Below, one piece after another: positions 23,708 to 31,798 of a stretch of DNA of 36,049 bases; the stretch's first letter is position 1, and every line of letters starts with the position of its first letter. The stretch comes from Planctomycetes bacterium UBA2386 (lineage in GTDB: Bacteria > Planctomycetota > UBA1135 > UBA2386). The stretch is from positions 205-36,253 of the forward strand of contig DDSQ01000164.1 in the NCBI GenBank assembly GCA_002343845.1, in the 5' to 3' direction. A program made the position numbers and the translations under genes. The notes under the pieces are model-generated. The model made no database searches. It was not told the origin of the DNA and saw nothing but the letters and a program-made list of their open reading frames with translations.

Positions 23708-24375
23708 GTGGCATGCCCGCCACCTCGCCGCGCTTCGATCGTTCGGCCCTGCGCGTCGTGCTCGTCACCGACGGGCGCGCCGATCCGGCGCGGGTCGAGG
23801 CGATCGTGCTCGCCGCGATCGCCGGCGGCGTGCGGGCCGTGCAGATCCGCGAGAGCCGGTGGCCCGCGCGCATGGTGCTCGCGACGTGCGAGCGGCTGTT
23901 GCCGGCACTCGCGGCCGTGCGTGGACTGCTGCTCGTGAACGACCGCGTCGATGTCGTCGCGGCGGGCGCTGCGCACGGGGCGCAGGTCGGCCAGCGCTCG
24001 CTGCCGCCGGACCTGGCGCGTCGCGTTCTCGGCGCCGAACCGGTGCTGGGCTACTCGGCCCACGATGGCGCCGAGCTCGACCTCGCCAGCGCGGCCGGTT
24101 GCGACTTCGCTCTGCTGTCGCCGGTGTGGCCGACCGCGAGCAAACCCGGGGCGCCGCACCTCGGCGCGGCGCGAGCCGCGCAACTCACCGCGCGTGCCCG
24201 CCTGCCGGTGGTGTGGCTCGGTGGCATCGACGTCGAGCGCGCGACCTCGCTGGCGCAGGTTCCGCCGGCGGGCCGCCCGATCGGCATCGCGGTCCGCGGC
24301 GCGATCGGCGACGCCGCCGATCCGCAAGCGGCAGCGCGCGACCTCGTCGCCGCCGTCGCCACGTTGCTCGACTGA
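23704..24375 (+). CDS. thiE: Thiamine-phosphate synthase-like (ThiE/TenI family) protein
   Basis: The 223-residue product has the (beta/alpha)8 landmarks of thiamine-phosphate synthase: VLVTDGRADP, AVQIRESRW, LLLVNDRVDVVAAGAAHGAQVGQRS, GYSAHD and LSPVWPTASKPGAPHLG. ThiE joins the pyrimidine diphosphate and thiazole phosphate. The PTxSK lysine is present, but in the QIRE segment the Lys that usually follows (QLREK) is replaced by Ser-Arg, so activity is uncertain and a TenI-like role is the alternative. GTG 23704 is chosen because it overlaps the rmlB stop (GTGA); ATG 23713 is three codons later. thiL lies two genes downstream, which supports a thiamine role. Confidence 0.8.
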   Translation: MSGMPATSPRFDRSALRVVLVTDGRADPARVEAIVLAAIAGGVRAVQIRESRWPARMVLATCERLLPALAAVRGLLLVNDRVDVVAAGAAHGAQVGQRSLPPDLARRVLGAEPVLGYSAHDGAELDLASAAGCDFALLSPVWPTASKPGAPHLGAARAAQLTARARLPVVWLGGIDVERATSLAQVPPAGRPIGIAVRGAIGDAADPQAAARDLVAAVATLLD

Positions 24376-24413
24376 ACGTGGAACCGGCGCCGCCGGTCGT
24401 CGATGCTGGCGGG

Positions 24414-24845
24414 ATGGCCGTTTCCGGCACGGTGCCCGCGAAGAACTCGCCGTCGTTCGACCCGATCCGCGTCGGGCGCCGGCTGAAGCGATGGACGGTG
24501 GTCGTCGCGGTGGTGGTGTTCACCTGGTTCTTCCTGCAGTTCGGCACCGCGTGGGTGCCCGCCGGCATGGACACGATGCCCGATGCACCGCCCGGTTCGT
24601 GGTGCATCGTCGATCGCTGGTCGACCGGCTTGCGCGTCGGCAGCGACGTCTTCGTCGACGGTCCACGCGGCCTCGTGCTGTCGCGGGTCGCGTCGATCGA
24701 TGGCGAGGATCTCTACCTGTTGCACCCGAACGGAGCGTCGCTGCAGGCCGACAGCCGGCACTTCGGGCCGGTGCGTCGCGCCGACGTGCGCTCGACGGTG
24801 ATGGTCGTGTTTCGCGCCGCGGACGGAGCGTCCCGTGGCCGCTGA
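24414..24845 (+). CDS. Single-pass membrane protein resembling a degenerate signal peptidase I (S26)
   Basis: The 143-residue product has a basic stretch (RVGRRLKRW), one transmembrane helix (about 27-48) and an outer domain of about 95 residues. The arrangement matches a very short S26-type signal peptidase: GMDTMPDAPPGSWCIVDRW sits where the SMxPT box is expected, and SRHFGPVRRADVRSTVMVV matches the family's late DSRxFGPV segment. However, no Ser occupies the nucleophile position (Thr54 is the closest) and the expected catalytic Lys is replaced in LSRVASIDGEDLY. It is therefore probably not a working protease. An alternative GTG start at 24378, two bases after the thiE stop, adds 12 residues. 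It overlaps thiL by 11 bases. Confidence 0.68.
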   Translation: MAVSGTVPAKNSPSFDPIRVGRRLKRWTVVVAVVVFTWFFLQFGTAWVPAGMDTMPDAPPGSWCIVDRWSTGLRVGSDVFVDGPRGLVLSRVASIDGEDLYLLHPNGASLQADSRHFGPVRRADVRSTVMVVFRAADGASRGR

Positions 24846-25749
24846 ACGGGCGTTCACCGCTTCGCTGGCGCGGTTCTTCGGCGGCGCTCGCGGCGTGCGT
24901 GTCGGCATCGGCGACGACGCGGCGGTGGTGCACAACCGCGGGGCCTCGTCGGTCGTGTGCTGCGATCCGGTGGTCGAGGGCGTGCACTTCGGCGCTTCCG
25001 ACGACGCGGCGCTGGTCGGCCGCAAGGCCGTGAACCGCAACCTGGCCGACCTCGCCGCCATGGGCGCGAGTGCGGACTGGCTGGTGGTCTCGCTGGTGCT
25101 GCCGGCGGCGCTGGCGGCCCGGCGGCGGACCCGCCTGCTGCACGGCATCCGCGCGGCGGCGCGCGCGGGTGGGGCTGTGGTCGTCGGCGGCGACGTCGCC
25201 GTGCACGACGGGCCGCTGATCGTGACCGTCACCGCCATCGGGCATCTGCCCGGACGGGCGCTGCGGAGGAACGCGGCGCGGGTCGGCGACACGCTGCACG
25301 TGAGCGGGTCCCTCGGCGGTTCGCGCGCGGGCAGCCATCTGCGGTTCCGCCCGCCGCTCGCCGTCGGACGCTGGCTGGCGGCGCAGTCCGCGGTGCACGC
25401 GGCGATCGACGTCAGCGACGGACTGCTGCTGGACCTGGCGACCGTTCTCGCCGCGAGCGGCGGGCTCGGTGCCGAACTGGACGCCAGCGCCGTGCCGATC
25501 ACTGCGACGGCGCGCCGCGCGGCCCGCGGCGACTCGGCGGCGGCGCTGCGGGCGGCGTTGACCGACGGCGAAGACCATGTGCTGCTGTGGACGCAGGCGC
25601 GAGGGCGCCGCTTGCCGCCCGGTGGCCCGCTGTCGGCCCGCGCGCGCCGATCGCTCGGCCGGGTGGTCGCAGCCCCAGGACTGTGGCTGGTCGACGGCGC
25701 GTCCCGCGTTCGCCTCGCCGCGGAGGGATGGCAGCATGCGTTGCGGTGA
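24835..25749 (+). CDS. thiL: Thiamine-monophosphate kinase
   Basis: ThiL phosphorylates thiamine monophosphate to the active diphosphate using ATP. The 304-residue product shows all main segments: VGIGDDAAVV, DPVVEGVHF, RKAVNRNLADLAAMGA, GGDVAVHDGPLIVTVTAIG, AIDVSDGLLLDL and DGEDHVLL, which carry the Asp residues that bind ATP-Mg2+ and substrate. A Ser-Gly-Ser loop (HVSGSLGGS) is also present. GTG 24835 overlaps the previous gene by 11 bases and is the only start that leaves the N-terminal helix complete. Its presence with thiE and Kgd, a TPP enzyme, fits local thiamine demand, although that link is only contextual. Confidence 0.93.
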   Translation: MAAERAFTASLARFFGGARGVRVGIGDDAAVVHNRGASSVVCCDPVVEGVHFGASDDAALVGRKAVNRNLADLAAMGASADWLVVSLVLPAALAARRRTRLLHGIRAAARAGGAVVVGGDVAVHDGPLIVTVTAIGHLPGRALRRNAARVGDTLHVSGSLGGSRAGSHLRFRPPLAVGRWLAAQSAVHAAIDVSDGLLLDLATVLAASGGLGAELDASAVPITATARRAARGDSAAALRAALTDGEDHVLLWTQARGRRLPPGGPLSARARRSLGRVVAAPGLWLVDGASRVRLAAEGWQHALR

Positions 25750-26227
25750 GGTCGTTCACGAACGCGAGCTGCCGGCGGACCCGGCGGCGACCGAACGGCT
25801 CGGCGCGTGGCTCGGCGAGCACCTGGTGCCGGGCGACGTGCTTGGCCTGGTCGGCGAGCTCGGGGCCGGCAAGACGACGCTGGTGCGGGGGTTGGCGCGT
25901 GGACTCGGTGTCGACGATCCGGACGCCGTCAGCAGCCCGACCTACCTGCTGGTGATCGAACACCCGGGCCGCGCCCGGCTGCTGCACGCCGACGCCTACC
26001 TGCCGGGCAAGCTGCTCGCGTTCCTGGACGACGGCGGTCTCGAGTACCTGGTCGATCCGACGGCGGTGGTGGTCGTCGAGTGGGCGGACCGCGTCCGCCA
26101 GCACCTGCCGGCCCGCACCCTGTGGCTCGAACTCGGCATGGCACCGGGGGGTGGGCGCCACGTCCGGCTGACCACCGCGGGGGCGACGGACTACCCCTGG
26201 CTCGCTGCTTTGCCGAAGATGCCCTGA
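25736..26227 (+). CDS. tsaE: tRNA threonylcarbamoyladenosine biosynthesis ATPase TsaE
   Basis: TsaE is the small ATPase of the TsaBDE complex that makes t6A at position 37 of ANN-decoding tRNAs. The 163-residue product carries the P-loop GELGAGKT (residues 40-47), followed by TLVRGLARGLG, SSPTYLLVIEH, the HADAYLPG strand (Walker B region) and VVVVEWADRVRQHLP, which is diagnostic of the family. The length is typical. ATG 25736 overlaps thiL by 14 bases, and GGAGGG at about 25722-25727 is a good ribosome-binding site. The TsaB and TsaD genes are not in the window. It ends the long overlapping chain that began at 19111. Confidence 0.94.
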   Translation: MRCGEVVHERELPADPAATERLGAWLGEHLVPGDVLGLVGELGAGKTTLVRGLARGLGVDDPDAVSSPTYLLVIEHPGRARLLHADAYLPGKLLAFLDDGGLEYLVDPTAVVVVEWADRVRQHLPARTLWLELGMAPGGGRHVRLTTAGATDYPWLAALPKMP

Positions 26228-26278
26228 ACCCGGCCGGGTCCGCGCCGTTGTGCGCACCGTCCCTGCCGCCTGGTCCGC

Positions 26279-26917
26279 GTGAAGCCGTTCCCGAGCAAGC
26301 CCGACGCCGAACCCGAGGTCGACCACCTCGCGCGCTACCGCGAGGGCGAGCCCAACGCGTTCCGCCAGCTCGTCGACGCCTGGCGTGACCGCATGCTGCA
26401 GTTCTTCTACCGGCTGTGCTGGGATCGCGACCGCGCCGAGGATCTGGTGCAGGATCTGTTCCTGAAGCTGATCCTGGCCAGCAAGCGCTACCGCCCCGAG
26501 GGGCGCATGTCGACGTTCGTCTACCGCGTCGCGACGAACCTCTGGATCGACCACTACCGCCAGCAGCGTCCACGCCCACGCTTCCACTCCTTCGACCAGG
26601 TCGTGCTGCCGGGCGACGACGCGCCGAGCACGATCGAGTACGCGGGTCCCGACGTGGCGCCGCCGCAACTGCTCGCCGACGGCGAAGAGAAGGCGGCGAT
26701 GCGGCGTGCGCTCGAGCGGCTCACCGAACCGCACCGCCTCGTGTTCGAACTCGCCGTCTACCAGGAACGGCCGTACGGCGAGATCAGCGAGTTGCTGAAG
26801 ATCCCGGTCGGCACGGTGAAGTCGCGCATGCACAACGCGGTCGCCGCGTTGAAGCAGATGCTGGCGGCCCGCACGCCGGATGAGTCGGCTCGGCGGCAGA
26901 CCGGGGGTGCGGGGTGA
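26279..26917 (+). CDS. ECF-type RNA polymerase sigma factor
   Basis: The 212-residue protein has the two conserved sigma regions of the extracytoplasmic-function group. Region 2 is at about 25-95, with WDRDRAEDLVQDLFLKLI and MSTFVYRVATNLWIDHYR; region 4 is at about 140-195, with LTEPHRLVFELAVYQERPYGEI and IPVGTVKSRMHNAVAALKQML, the DNA-binding helix-turn-helix. There is no region 3 and no region 1. It directs RNA polymerase to a stress or signal regulon. The GTG at 26279 is used; the 51 bases before it carry no clear ribosome-binding site. Its stop overlaps the GTG of the next gene (GTGA), the classical arrangement of an ECF sigma factor with its anti-sigma partner. Confidence 0.94.
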   Translation: MKPFPSKPDAEPEVDHLARYREGEPNAFRQLVDAWRDRMLQFFYRLCWDRDRAEDLVQDLFLKLILASKRYRPEGRMSTFVYRVATNLWIDHYRQQRPRPRFHSFDQVVLPGDDAPSTIEYAGPDVAPPQLLADGEEKAAMRRALERLTEPHRLVFELAVYQERPYGEISELLKIPVGTVKSRMHNAVAALKQMLAARTPDESARRQTGGAG

Positions 26918-28434
26918 GTGCCGTTCCGGGTCCAAGCGATGGGGACGCGCTCGGCGAGCTGGGGGCGATGGACCTGGTGCTCGGGCAGGGAACGACCCTG
27001 CAGCAGACCCGCGCCCGCCTTCGGATGCAGGAGGATCCGACGGCGATGCTCGAGGTCGCCGACGCGGTGGCGTTCGTCGAGCACTGGCGGGAACTCGGCG
27101 TCGAACCGGGGCCGACGTTCGCGTTGCGGATGGCGGCCGTGCAACAGCGAGCCGAACGCCACCTCGTCGCGCGGCATGGCCCGCCGCAGCGGCCACGGCG
27201 ATGGCTCGGACCGGTGCTCGGCATCGCGGCGGCGGCGGCGGTCTTCGCGGCGTTGTCCTGGTGGGATCCGCTCGGTCGGGTGCAGCGGGAACGCCAGGGA
27301 GCGGTCGGCAACGGGTTGCAGCTCGCCGGCGCGAGCCAGCGTGGGCCCGACTACGAGGTCGAATCGAGCCCGGTGCCGCTCGTGCAGGATGTTTCCTGGC
27401 AGACGGACGTCGCGAGCATGCGTCAGCGGCTCGACCAGGAGCAGGCCGTGCACCTGCGTGAGGCGCTCGATGCCGGACTCGCCGCCGCGCCGGATCCGCT
27501 CGGCCGCTACCTGGAATCGCGCAATGCGCTCGAGTTCGCCCGGCTCGACCACGAACTGCGCGCGAGCGCTTCGTTGCGGCGCGAGGCCTTGGTGCGCCAG
27601 GGTGGCATTCCGGCGGCGGACGTGCGCGTCCAGCAGTTCGCCGACGCGATCGCCGGGCAACTGCTCGACGCCATCGCCGCGGACGATGCCGACATTGCGA
27701 CCATCGCCCTGGCGGCGCGGGCGTTGATCGCCGCCGGACCCGCCGACGGCAGCCGTGCGGCGGCGCTGCACGCCGCTTCGGGTTGGCTGGCGGCGGCGTT
27801 GCCCACCGCGGACCTGTCGAATCTCGCGCACGGACTCGCGGCGATGGTCGAGATTGCCGCGCTCGACGGCGATCGCCAGCGCCTCGTCGCCCGCGAAGGT
27901 CGCCGGCTCGTCGCGTCGATCGTCCAGGTCGACGGCGAGAACTGGGGCCGCCGCCTGCCCGAACTGCTCGGCCGGCGCGTGTCGGCAGCCGCCGTTGGCG
28001 ACGCCGGCCGGGTGGTGGCGGCGTTGCCGGGCTTCGGCGTCGACGTCGAACACTGCGCCGTCGTCCGCGGCCTCCTGCTCGGCGCCCTGCGCACGCGCCG
28101 CGCCGCCGGCGAGGACAGTGCCGCACTGCTCGGGGCCATGCTCTACGGCTTCGCCGACTCGATGGCGTCCGAGGAGCGCGAGCGGCTCGAACTGCAGATC
28201 CGTCGCTGGAAGCCGGTTCGGCTGGCGCCGGACTTCGCCACCGTGCAACAGATGGCCTGGGGCATCGCGCCCGGCCGGCCGGGGTTCACGCGCATGCAGG
28301 GCGAACTGCGGCAGGTCGCGGTCTGCCCGGACCCGCTCGAACTCGCCACGCGCGCTGCCTTGTGCCTGTGCCTGGCGACCGGCTACGCGGCGTTCGACGC
28401 CGGCATCCGGCCAGCCCTGGCGGCCGGCAGCTGA
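26914..28434 (+). CDS. Single-pass membrane protein, putative anti-sigma factor of the preceding ECF sigma factor
   Basis: The 506-residue protein has about 90 cytoplasmic residues, one transmembrane span (about 95-117) and a large extracytoplasmic part of nearly 390 residues. The N-terminal part (GELGAMDLVLGQG, then LRMQEDPTAMLEVADAVAF) resembles the zinc-free anti-sigma domains found beside ECF factors; there is no HxxxCxxC zinc motif. The outer part is alanine-rich and helical with repeated helical pairs, perhaps a TPR/HEAT-like solenoid acting as sensor. The gene starts with GTG overlapping the sigma stop, which is the main support for the pairing. A direct anti-sigma function is inference, and no named family is claimed for the outer domain. 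Confidence 0.75.
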   Translation: MSAVPGPSDGDALGELGAMDLVLGQGTTLQQTRARLRMQEDPTAMLEVADAVAFVEHWRELGVEPGPTFALRMAAVQQRAERHLVARHGPPQRPRRWLGPVLGIAAAAAVFAALSWWDPLGRVQRERQGAVGNGLQLAGASQRGPDYEVESSPVPLVQDVSWQTDVASMRQRLDQEQAVHLREALDAGLAAAPDPLGRYLESRNALEFARLDHELRASASLRREALVRQGGIPAADVRVQQFADAIAGQLLDAIAADDADIATIALAARALIAAGPADGSRAAALHAASGWLAAALPTADLSNLAHGLAAMVEIAALDGDRQRLVAREGRRLVASIVQVDGENWGRRLPELLGRRVSAAAVGDAGRVVAALPGFGVDVEHCAVVRGLLLGALRTRRAAGEDSAALLGAMLYGFADSMASEERERLELQIRRWKPVRLAPDFATVQQMAWGIAPGRPGFTRMQGELRQVAVCPDPLELATRAALCLCLATGYAAFDAGIRPALAAGS

Positions 28435-28521
28435 GTTTCCCTGGGCTTCCTGGGCAGCGGCCTGTAGCACGTCGCTCGCGCCGTGTGGTGACGCCACGAC
28501 GGTGAGCAACTAGCTGCCACG

Positions 28522-30189
28522 ATGCCGTTCCGTCCGTCCGCGTGCGCGTTGTCCGTTCCCGCCGTCTGCCTGCTGGCTGCCGCCGTCGCCGGGCAGGTGG
28601 TGCCGCCCGCGGACGGCAATCCGTACCGCCTCGAGCCGTTCCACGCCGACTTCCCGGTGGCCCTGGTGTATCCGCCGAACAACGGCGCCGAATACGTGCG
28701 CACGCGCCGGCAGATCCTCGAGCGGCTCGCCGCGAACCTGCAGGGCAACGTGCGGTCGGAGGCCTGGCGGATCGCGACGGAGTTCTACTGGCGCGCCCCC
28801 GAGGATGCGGTCGAACCGTTGATCGAGGCGCTGGACCAGGCGATGGGCGACCCGGCGTTCGGGGACGTGGCGCGGAACCGCATCGAGGCGATGGCGCGCA
28901 TGGGGCGCGAGGACTTCGACCCGGCCCTGCGGCGCGCACTGCAGCACAAGAACCCGACCGTGCAGCAGGCGGCGTTCGCCGCGCTGGGCACCTGCGGGAC
29001 GACAAAGACGCTGCGCGAGATCGCCGGTGCGTTCCCGCAGATGGACGGGCGCGCTCGCGGCGCCTGGCTGCGCGCCGTGCGTACGAAGTTGGGCGACGAC
29101 GGCGTCGATCTGCTGGCGCAGGCCATGAACGGCCCGTTCCCGGCGGCGGTGCGTGATCAGGTGCTGAAGGAAGCGCTGCAGTTGCCGCCGGCACAGGCGG
29201 CGCGCGTGCTGCGTGGACGCTGGCCCGAGGCGGTCGGCGAGTTCCAGGCGATCATCGCCGGCGTGTTGCATGCCGCGGGCGACACTGCCGGCACGGTGTG
29301 GCTGCACGAGGCACTGGGCAGCGAGGACCTCGGCAAGCTGGTGTTCGCGGTCCGTCACTGCGCCTTCGGCGCGCCCGGCGAACTCCGGGATTCGCTGTTG
29401 CGCGCCTCGACGCACCTGCGCACCGAGGTGCGGCTCGAGGTCGCGAAGACGCTGGTGCGCGTGCCGGGTGAGGACGTCGCCGATGTCTACGAAGTTCTGG
29501 CGTCGCCGGACGAACCGTGGGACACGCGGGCCATTGCGTTGCGGGAGCTGACGCGGCGCGGACGCACGGCCACGGTCACCGTGCTGCTCGAAGAACTGGC
29601 GACGGCCGCGGGCACCCGGCTGCAGTCGCTGGTCAACCAACTGTCCGCGAGTGGCGATCCGCGGGCGGTGCCGGTGTTGGTCGAGCGCTTCCAGAAGGCC
29701 CCGGCCGGCGAGTCGCGGCCTTTCCTGCAGGCCTTGTCGCAGAACCACACCGAAGCGTCGGCGCGCGCCTTGTTCGCGTTGTTTCGCGGACCCGAACGGG
29801 TGGTGGGCCGCGGTGCAAACGGCGACATGACGACGCGCAACTACCTGCCGATGATGCTGATGAACGTGCGCGGCTCCGAACGGGTGGTGCTCGCGGAGTA
29901 CCGCGCGATGCCGCGCGAGGAGTGGCGGTTGCGCGCACCGATGCTCCAGGTGCTGGCCGGCATCGCCGCGGACCGCAACGACCCCGCGCTGCAAGCCGAC
30001 TTCATCGCTCCCGTGCGCGAGGTGTTGTTCGACCGCGAGGAGTTGCCGCAGATGCGCGTGCTGGCGCTCAACCTGATGACCCTGCCGGCACTGACGATCG
30101 ACGACGTGCTGGCCTTGAAGAACGGCCTTCGCCAGGAGGCGGCTGGCCTGCGGGCGCTGTTCGCCGATTTCCTGATCGACGCCTTCTGA
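28522..30189 (+). CDS. Exported HEAT-repeat protein
   Basis: The 555-residue product has a signal peptide (SACALSVPAVCLLAAAVAGQ) and then an almost continuous alpha-helical solenoid. Recurrent two-helix units are visible, for example ALRRALQHKNPTVQQAAFAALG, RSLLRAS-type helices, EDVADVYEVLASPDEPWDTRA and PRAVPVLVERFQ, typical of HEAT/PBS-lyase-like repeats that mediate protein-protein contacts outside the membrane. No catalytic motif is seen. It stands alone: 87 bases follow the putative anti-sigma gene (with a small hairpin at 28485-28497), and 26 bases separate it from the convergent 30216-30830 gene. Function unknown. Confidence 0.82.
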   Translation: MPFRPSACALSVPAVCLLAAAVAGQVVPPADGNPYRLEPFHADFPVALVYPPNNGAEYVRTRRQILERLAANLQGNVRSEAWRIATEFYWRAPEDAVEPLIEALDQAMGDPAFGDVARNRIEAMARMGREDFDPALRRALQHKNPTVQQAAFAALGTCGTTKTLREIAGAFPQMDGRARGAWLRAVRTKLGDDGVDLLAQAMNGPFPAAVRDQVLKEALQLPPAQAARVLRGRWPEAVGEFQAIIAGVLHAAGDTAGTVWLHEALGSEDLGKLVFAVRHCAFGAPGELRDSLLRASTHLRTEVRLEVAKTLVRVPGEDVADVYEVLASPDEPWDTRAIALRELTRRGRTATVTVLLEELATAAGTRLQSLVNQLSASGDPRAVPVLVERFQKAPAGESRPFLQALSQNHTEASARALFALFRGPERVVGRGANGDMTTRNYLPMMLMNVRGSERVVLAEYRAMPREEWRLRAPMLQVLAGIAADRNDPALQADFIAPVREVLFDREELPQMRVLALNLMTLPALTIDDVLALKNGLRQEAAGLRALFADFLIDAF

Positions 30190-30215
30190 CGTCGACGGCC
30201 GGCGCCGTCGAGCCG

Positions 30216-30830
30216 TCAGTAGAGGATCCAGCGTTCGTCCGCGCGCGCGCGGTACGAGATCGTCGGGGCCGATCCGGCGATGAGCGGCGCCTGCGCCGCC
30301 CCGGGTGGCGGTCGGTAGTCGCCGAGACCGCGGTAGTTGGCGGTCAGGTTGCGGGTGTAGGCGCGCGGCGCGGCCTCGGCGTGGAAGAACACGCAATGGC
30401 CCGGTCCGGTCGCCGCCAGCGGCCAGGCCAGCACCTCGCGTGTCGGCACCGCGTCCCGCGCGACCACGGCGTCGGGCGGCAACGGCGCCATCGCCAGTTG
30501 GAAGGCGTAGTGCTTGTTGCGCAGCACGAGCAAGGTCCCCGGGATCGGCGGCTCGACGACCTCGAGGTCGTCGATGTGCTCGGCGGAAGCGCCGGCCAGC
30601 AGCCAGAACCGACCCTGCAGCAGTTCCCCGTCGGCGGCCATGTCCGCGGGCGACAGTTCGTTGCCGGCCTGGAGCAGCAGTGCCGCGATGCGATCGGCGC
30701 GTCGTTCCACGCGCGTCGTGCGGGCAGCCGCCAGCCACGGCAGCCAGACGCTGAACGCGATCAGCCCGGCCCCGGCGACGAGGTACCAAGGCATCGGGTG
30801 GGTCCATCGCGACCGCCGCCAGTGGTCCAT
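30216..30830 (-). CDS. Single-pass membrane protein with an outer domain, unknown function
   Basis: The gene is not recognised. The 204-residue product has a short cytoplasmic stretch (MDHWRRSRWTHPM), one hydrophobic helix (about 14-35), then a charged helical segment (RTTRVERRADRIAALLLQ). A globular outer part follows (FWLLAGASAEHIDDLEVV, HYAFQLAMAPLPP) and it ends RADERWILY. The layout recalls pilin-like or pseudopilin proteins, but there is no recognisable prepilin peptidase site (G-FxxxE). The ATG at 30830 is preceded at six bases by GATACT, a possible leaderless -10. It is divergent from the coiled-coil gene. Confidence 0.7.
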   Translation of the reverse strand: MDHWRRSRWTHPMPWYLVAGAGLIAFSVWLPWLAAARTTRVERRADRIAALLLQAGNELSPADMAADGELLQGRFWLLAGASAEHIDDLEVVEPPIPGTLLVLRNKHYAFQLAMAPLPPDAVVARDAVPTREVLAWPLAATGPGHCVFFHAEAAPRAYTRNLTANYRGLGDYRPPPGAAQAPLIAGSAPTISYRARADERWILY

Positions 30831-30836
30831 GCCGGG

Positions 30837-30842
30837 AGTATC
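30837..30842 (-). promoter_or_regulatory. Possible leaderless -10 for the 30216-30830 gene
   Basis: The minus strand reads GATACT, six bases, then ATG at 30830. Four of six bases match the sigma-70 -10 consensus in a very GC-rich setting. No -35 was found at standard spacing. Confidence 0.3.
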
Positions 30843-30939
30843 GGCGGCGCCAACCGCCGACGCCACCGCGCGCTCGTGCCCTTGCGTCCGGTTCCGCGAC
30901 CGTCGTGGCGAGGGGGTCAAGGCCGGCCGTGGTCGGCCC

Positions 30940-30945
30940 GATAAC
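30940..30945 (+). promoter_or_regulatory. Possible -10 for the 30983 coiled-coil gene
   Basis: GATAAC lies 37 bases before ATG 30983, and a strong GAGGAG ribosome-binding site sits at 30973-30978. This gene would therefore have a normal leader. Confidence 0.25.
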
Positions 30946-30982
30946 GACCGACGGCGACGGCGCCGCACCACCGAGGAGACGC

Positions 30983-31792
30983 ATGACGATTCGCAACCAG
31001 GGCGACCAGGGCTTCGACGACTTCCGCAAGGAACGCAAGCGCATCCAGGCGAAGGTCGGCCGCCAGACGCCGCTGCAGGAGTACCAGAACCACGCGCTGC
31101 GCGAGCTGGAGCAGGCGGAGGAACGGGAGGTGCGCGAGCAGCAGCTCACGCGCGAAGTGCACGACTTCTTCGCTGCGGCGACGCGCCAGGCAGCCTCGAT
31201 CGTCGACAAGGTCGCCCGCGACGCCGAACGCGAGGCCGGCCAACGTGTCGAGCAGGAGATGGAGTCGTTCCTGTTCGACTCGCTCGCGCGCATGAACACG
31301 TTCGTGCTGACGGTGCTCAAGGAGCGCCGCGGTTCGATCGCCGAGACGCGGAAGGAGCCGAGCGTCGGCAACCTCGTCGGCCGCTTGCTCGACGAGTTCC
31401 GCAGTGAAGGTACCGCCGAAGTCGGCGACAAACACATCGGGCAGGATCCGTTCGCGACGCTCGTCGACGACGTGCAGCGTGAGTTCCGCGAACAGGTCGG
31501 CGCCCCGCGCAGCACGGACGAGGACGCCGCCCCGATCGAGCAGCACCTGGTCGCCGCGGTCGACAATGGCACCCCGGCCGAAGAGGTCGAGGCGGCCGAG
31601 CCGCCCGTCGAAGCACCGCAGGAGGCCAGCGGCCCGGCACCGGTCGCGGACACCAAGGCATCCGGCGGCAGCGACGAGCTCGACCGCCTCAAGGAGGCGC
31701 TGAAGAGCATGGTGCGGCAGGGCCTGATGACGCGCGAGGAAGCGAAGGCGGCGTGGCAGGTGCGCCTGCAGGCGCTCGCCGCGAACCCCTGA
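30983..31792 (+). CDS. Coiled-coil protein of unknown function
   Basis: The 269-residue cytoplasmic protein has no signal peptide or membrane span. Residues about 15-105 are a highly charged coiled coil with many Glu/Arg/Gln (LRELEQAEEREVREQQL, VARDAEREAGQRVEQEMES). An acidic, proline/alanine-rich linker follows (about 180-235) and then a short terminal helix pair (DRLKEALKSMVRQGLMTREEAKAAW) that resembles a SHOCT motif (short C-terminal oligomerisation domain). No enzyme motif is seen. GAGGAG with five-base spacing is a good ribosome-binding site and fixes ATG 30983. The gene converges with the UbiA-family gene six bases later. Confidence 0.82.
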   Translation: MTIRNQGDQGFDDFRKERKRIQAKVGRQTPLQEYQNHALRELEQAEEREVREQQLTREVHDFFAAATRQAASIVDKVARDAEREAGQRVEQEMESFLFDSLARMNTFVLTVLKERRGSIAETRKEPSVGNLVGRLLDEFRSEGTAEVGDKHIGQDPFATLVDDVQREFREQVGAPRSTDEDAAPIEQHLVAAVDNGTPAEEVEAAEPPVEAPQEASGPAPVADTKASGGSDELDRLKEALKSMVRQGLMTREEAKAAWQVRLQALAANP

Positions 31793-31798
31793 GCGCGT

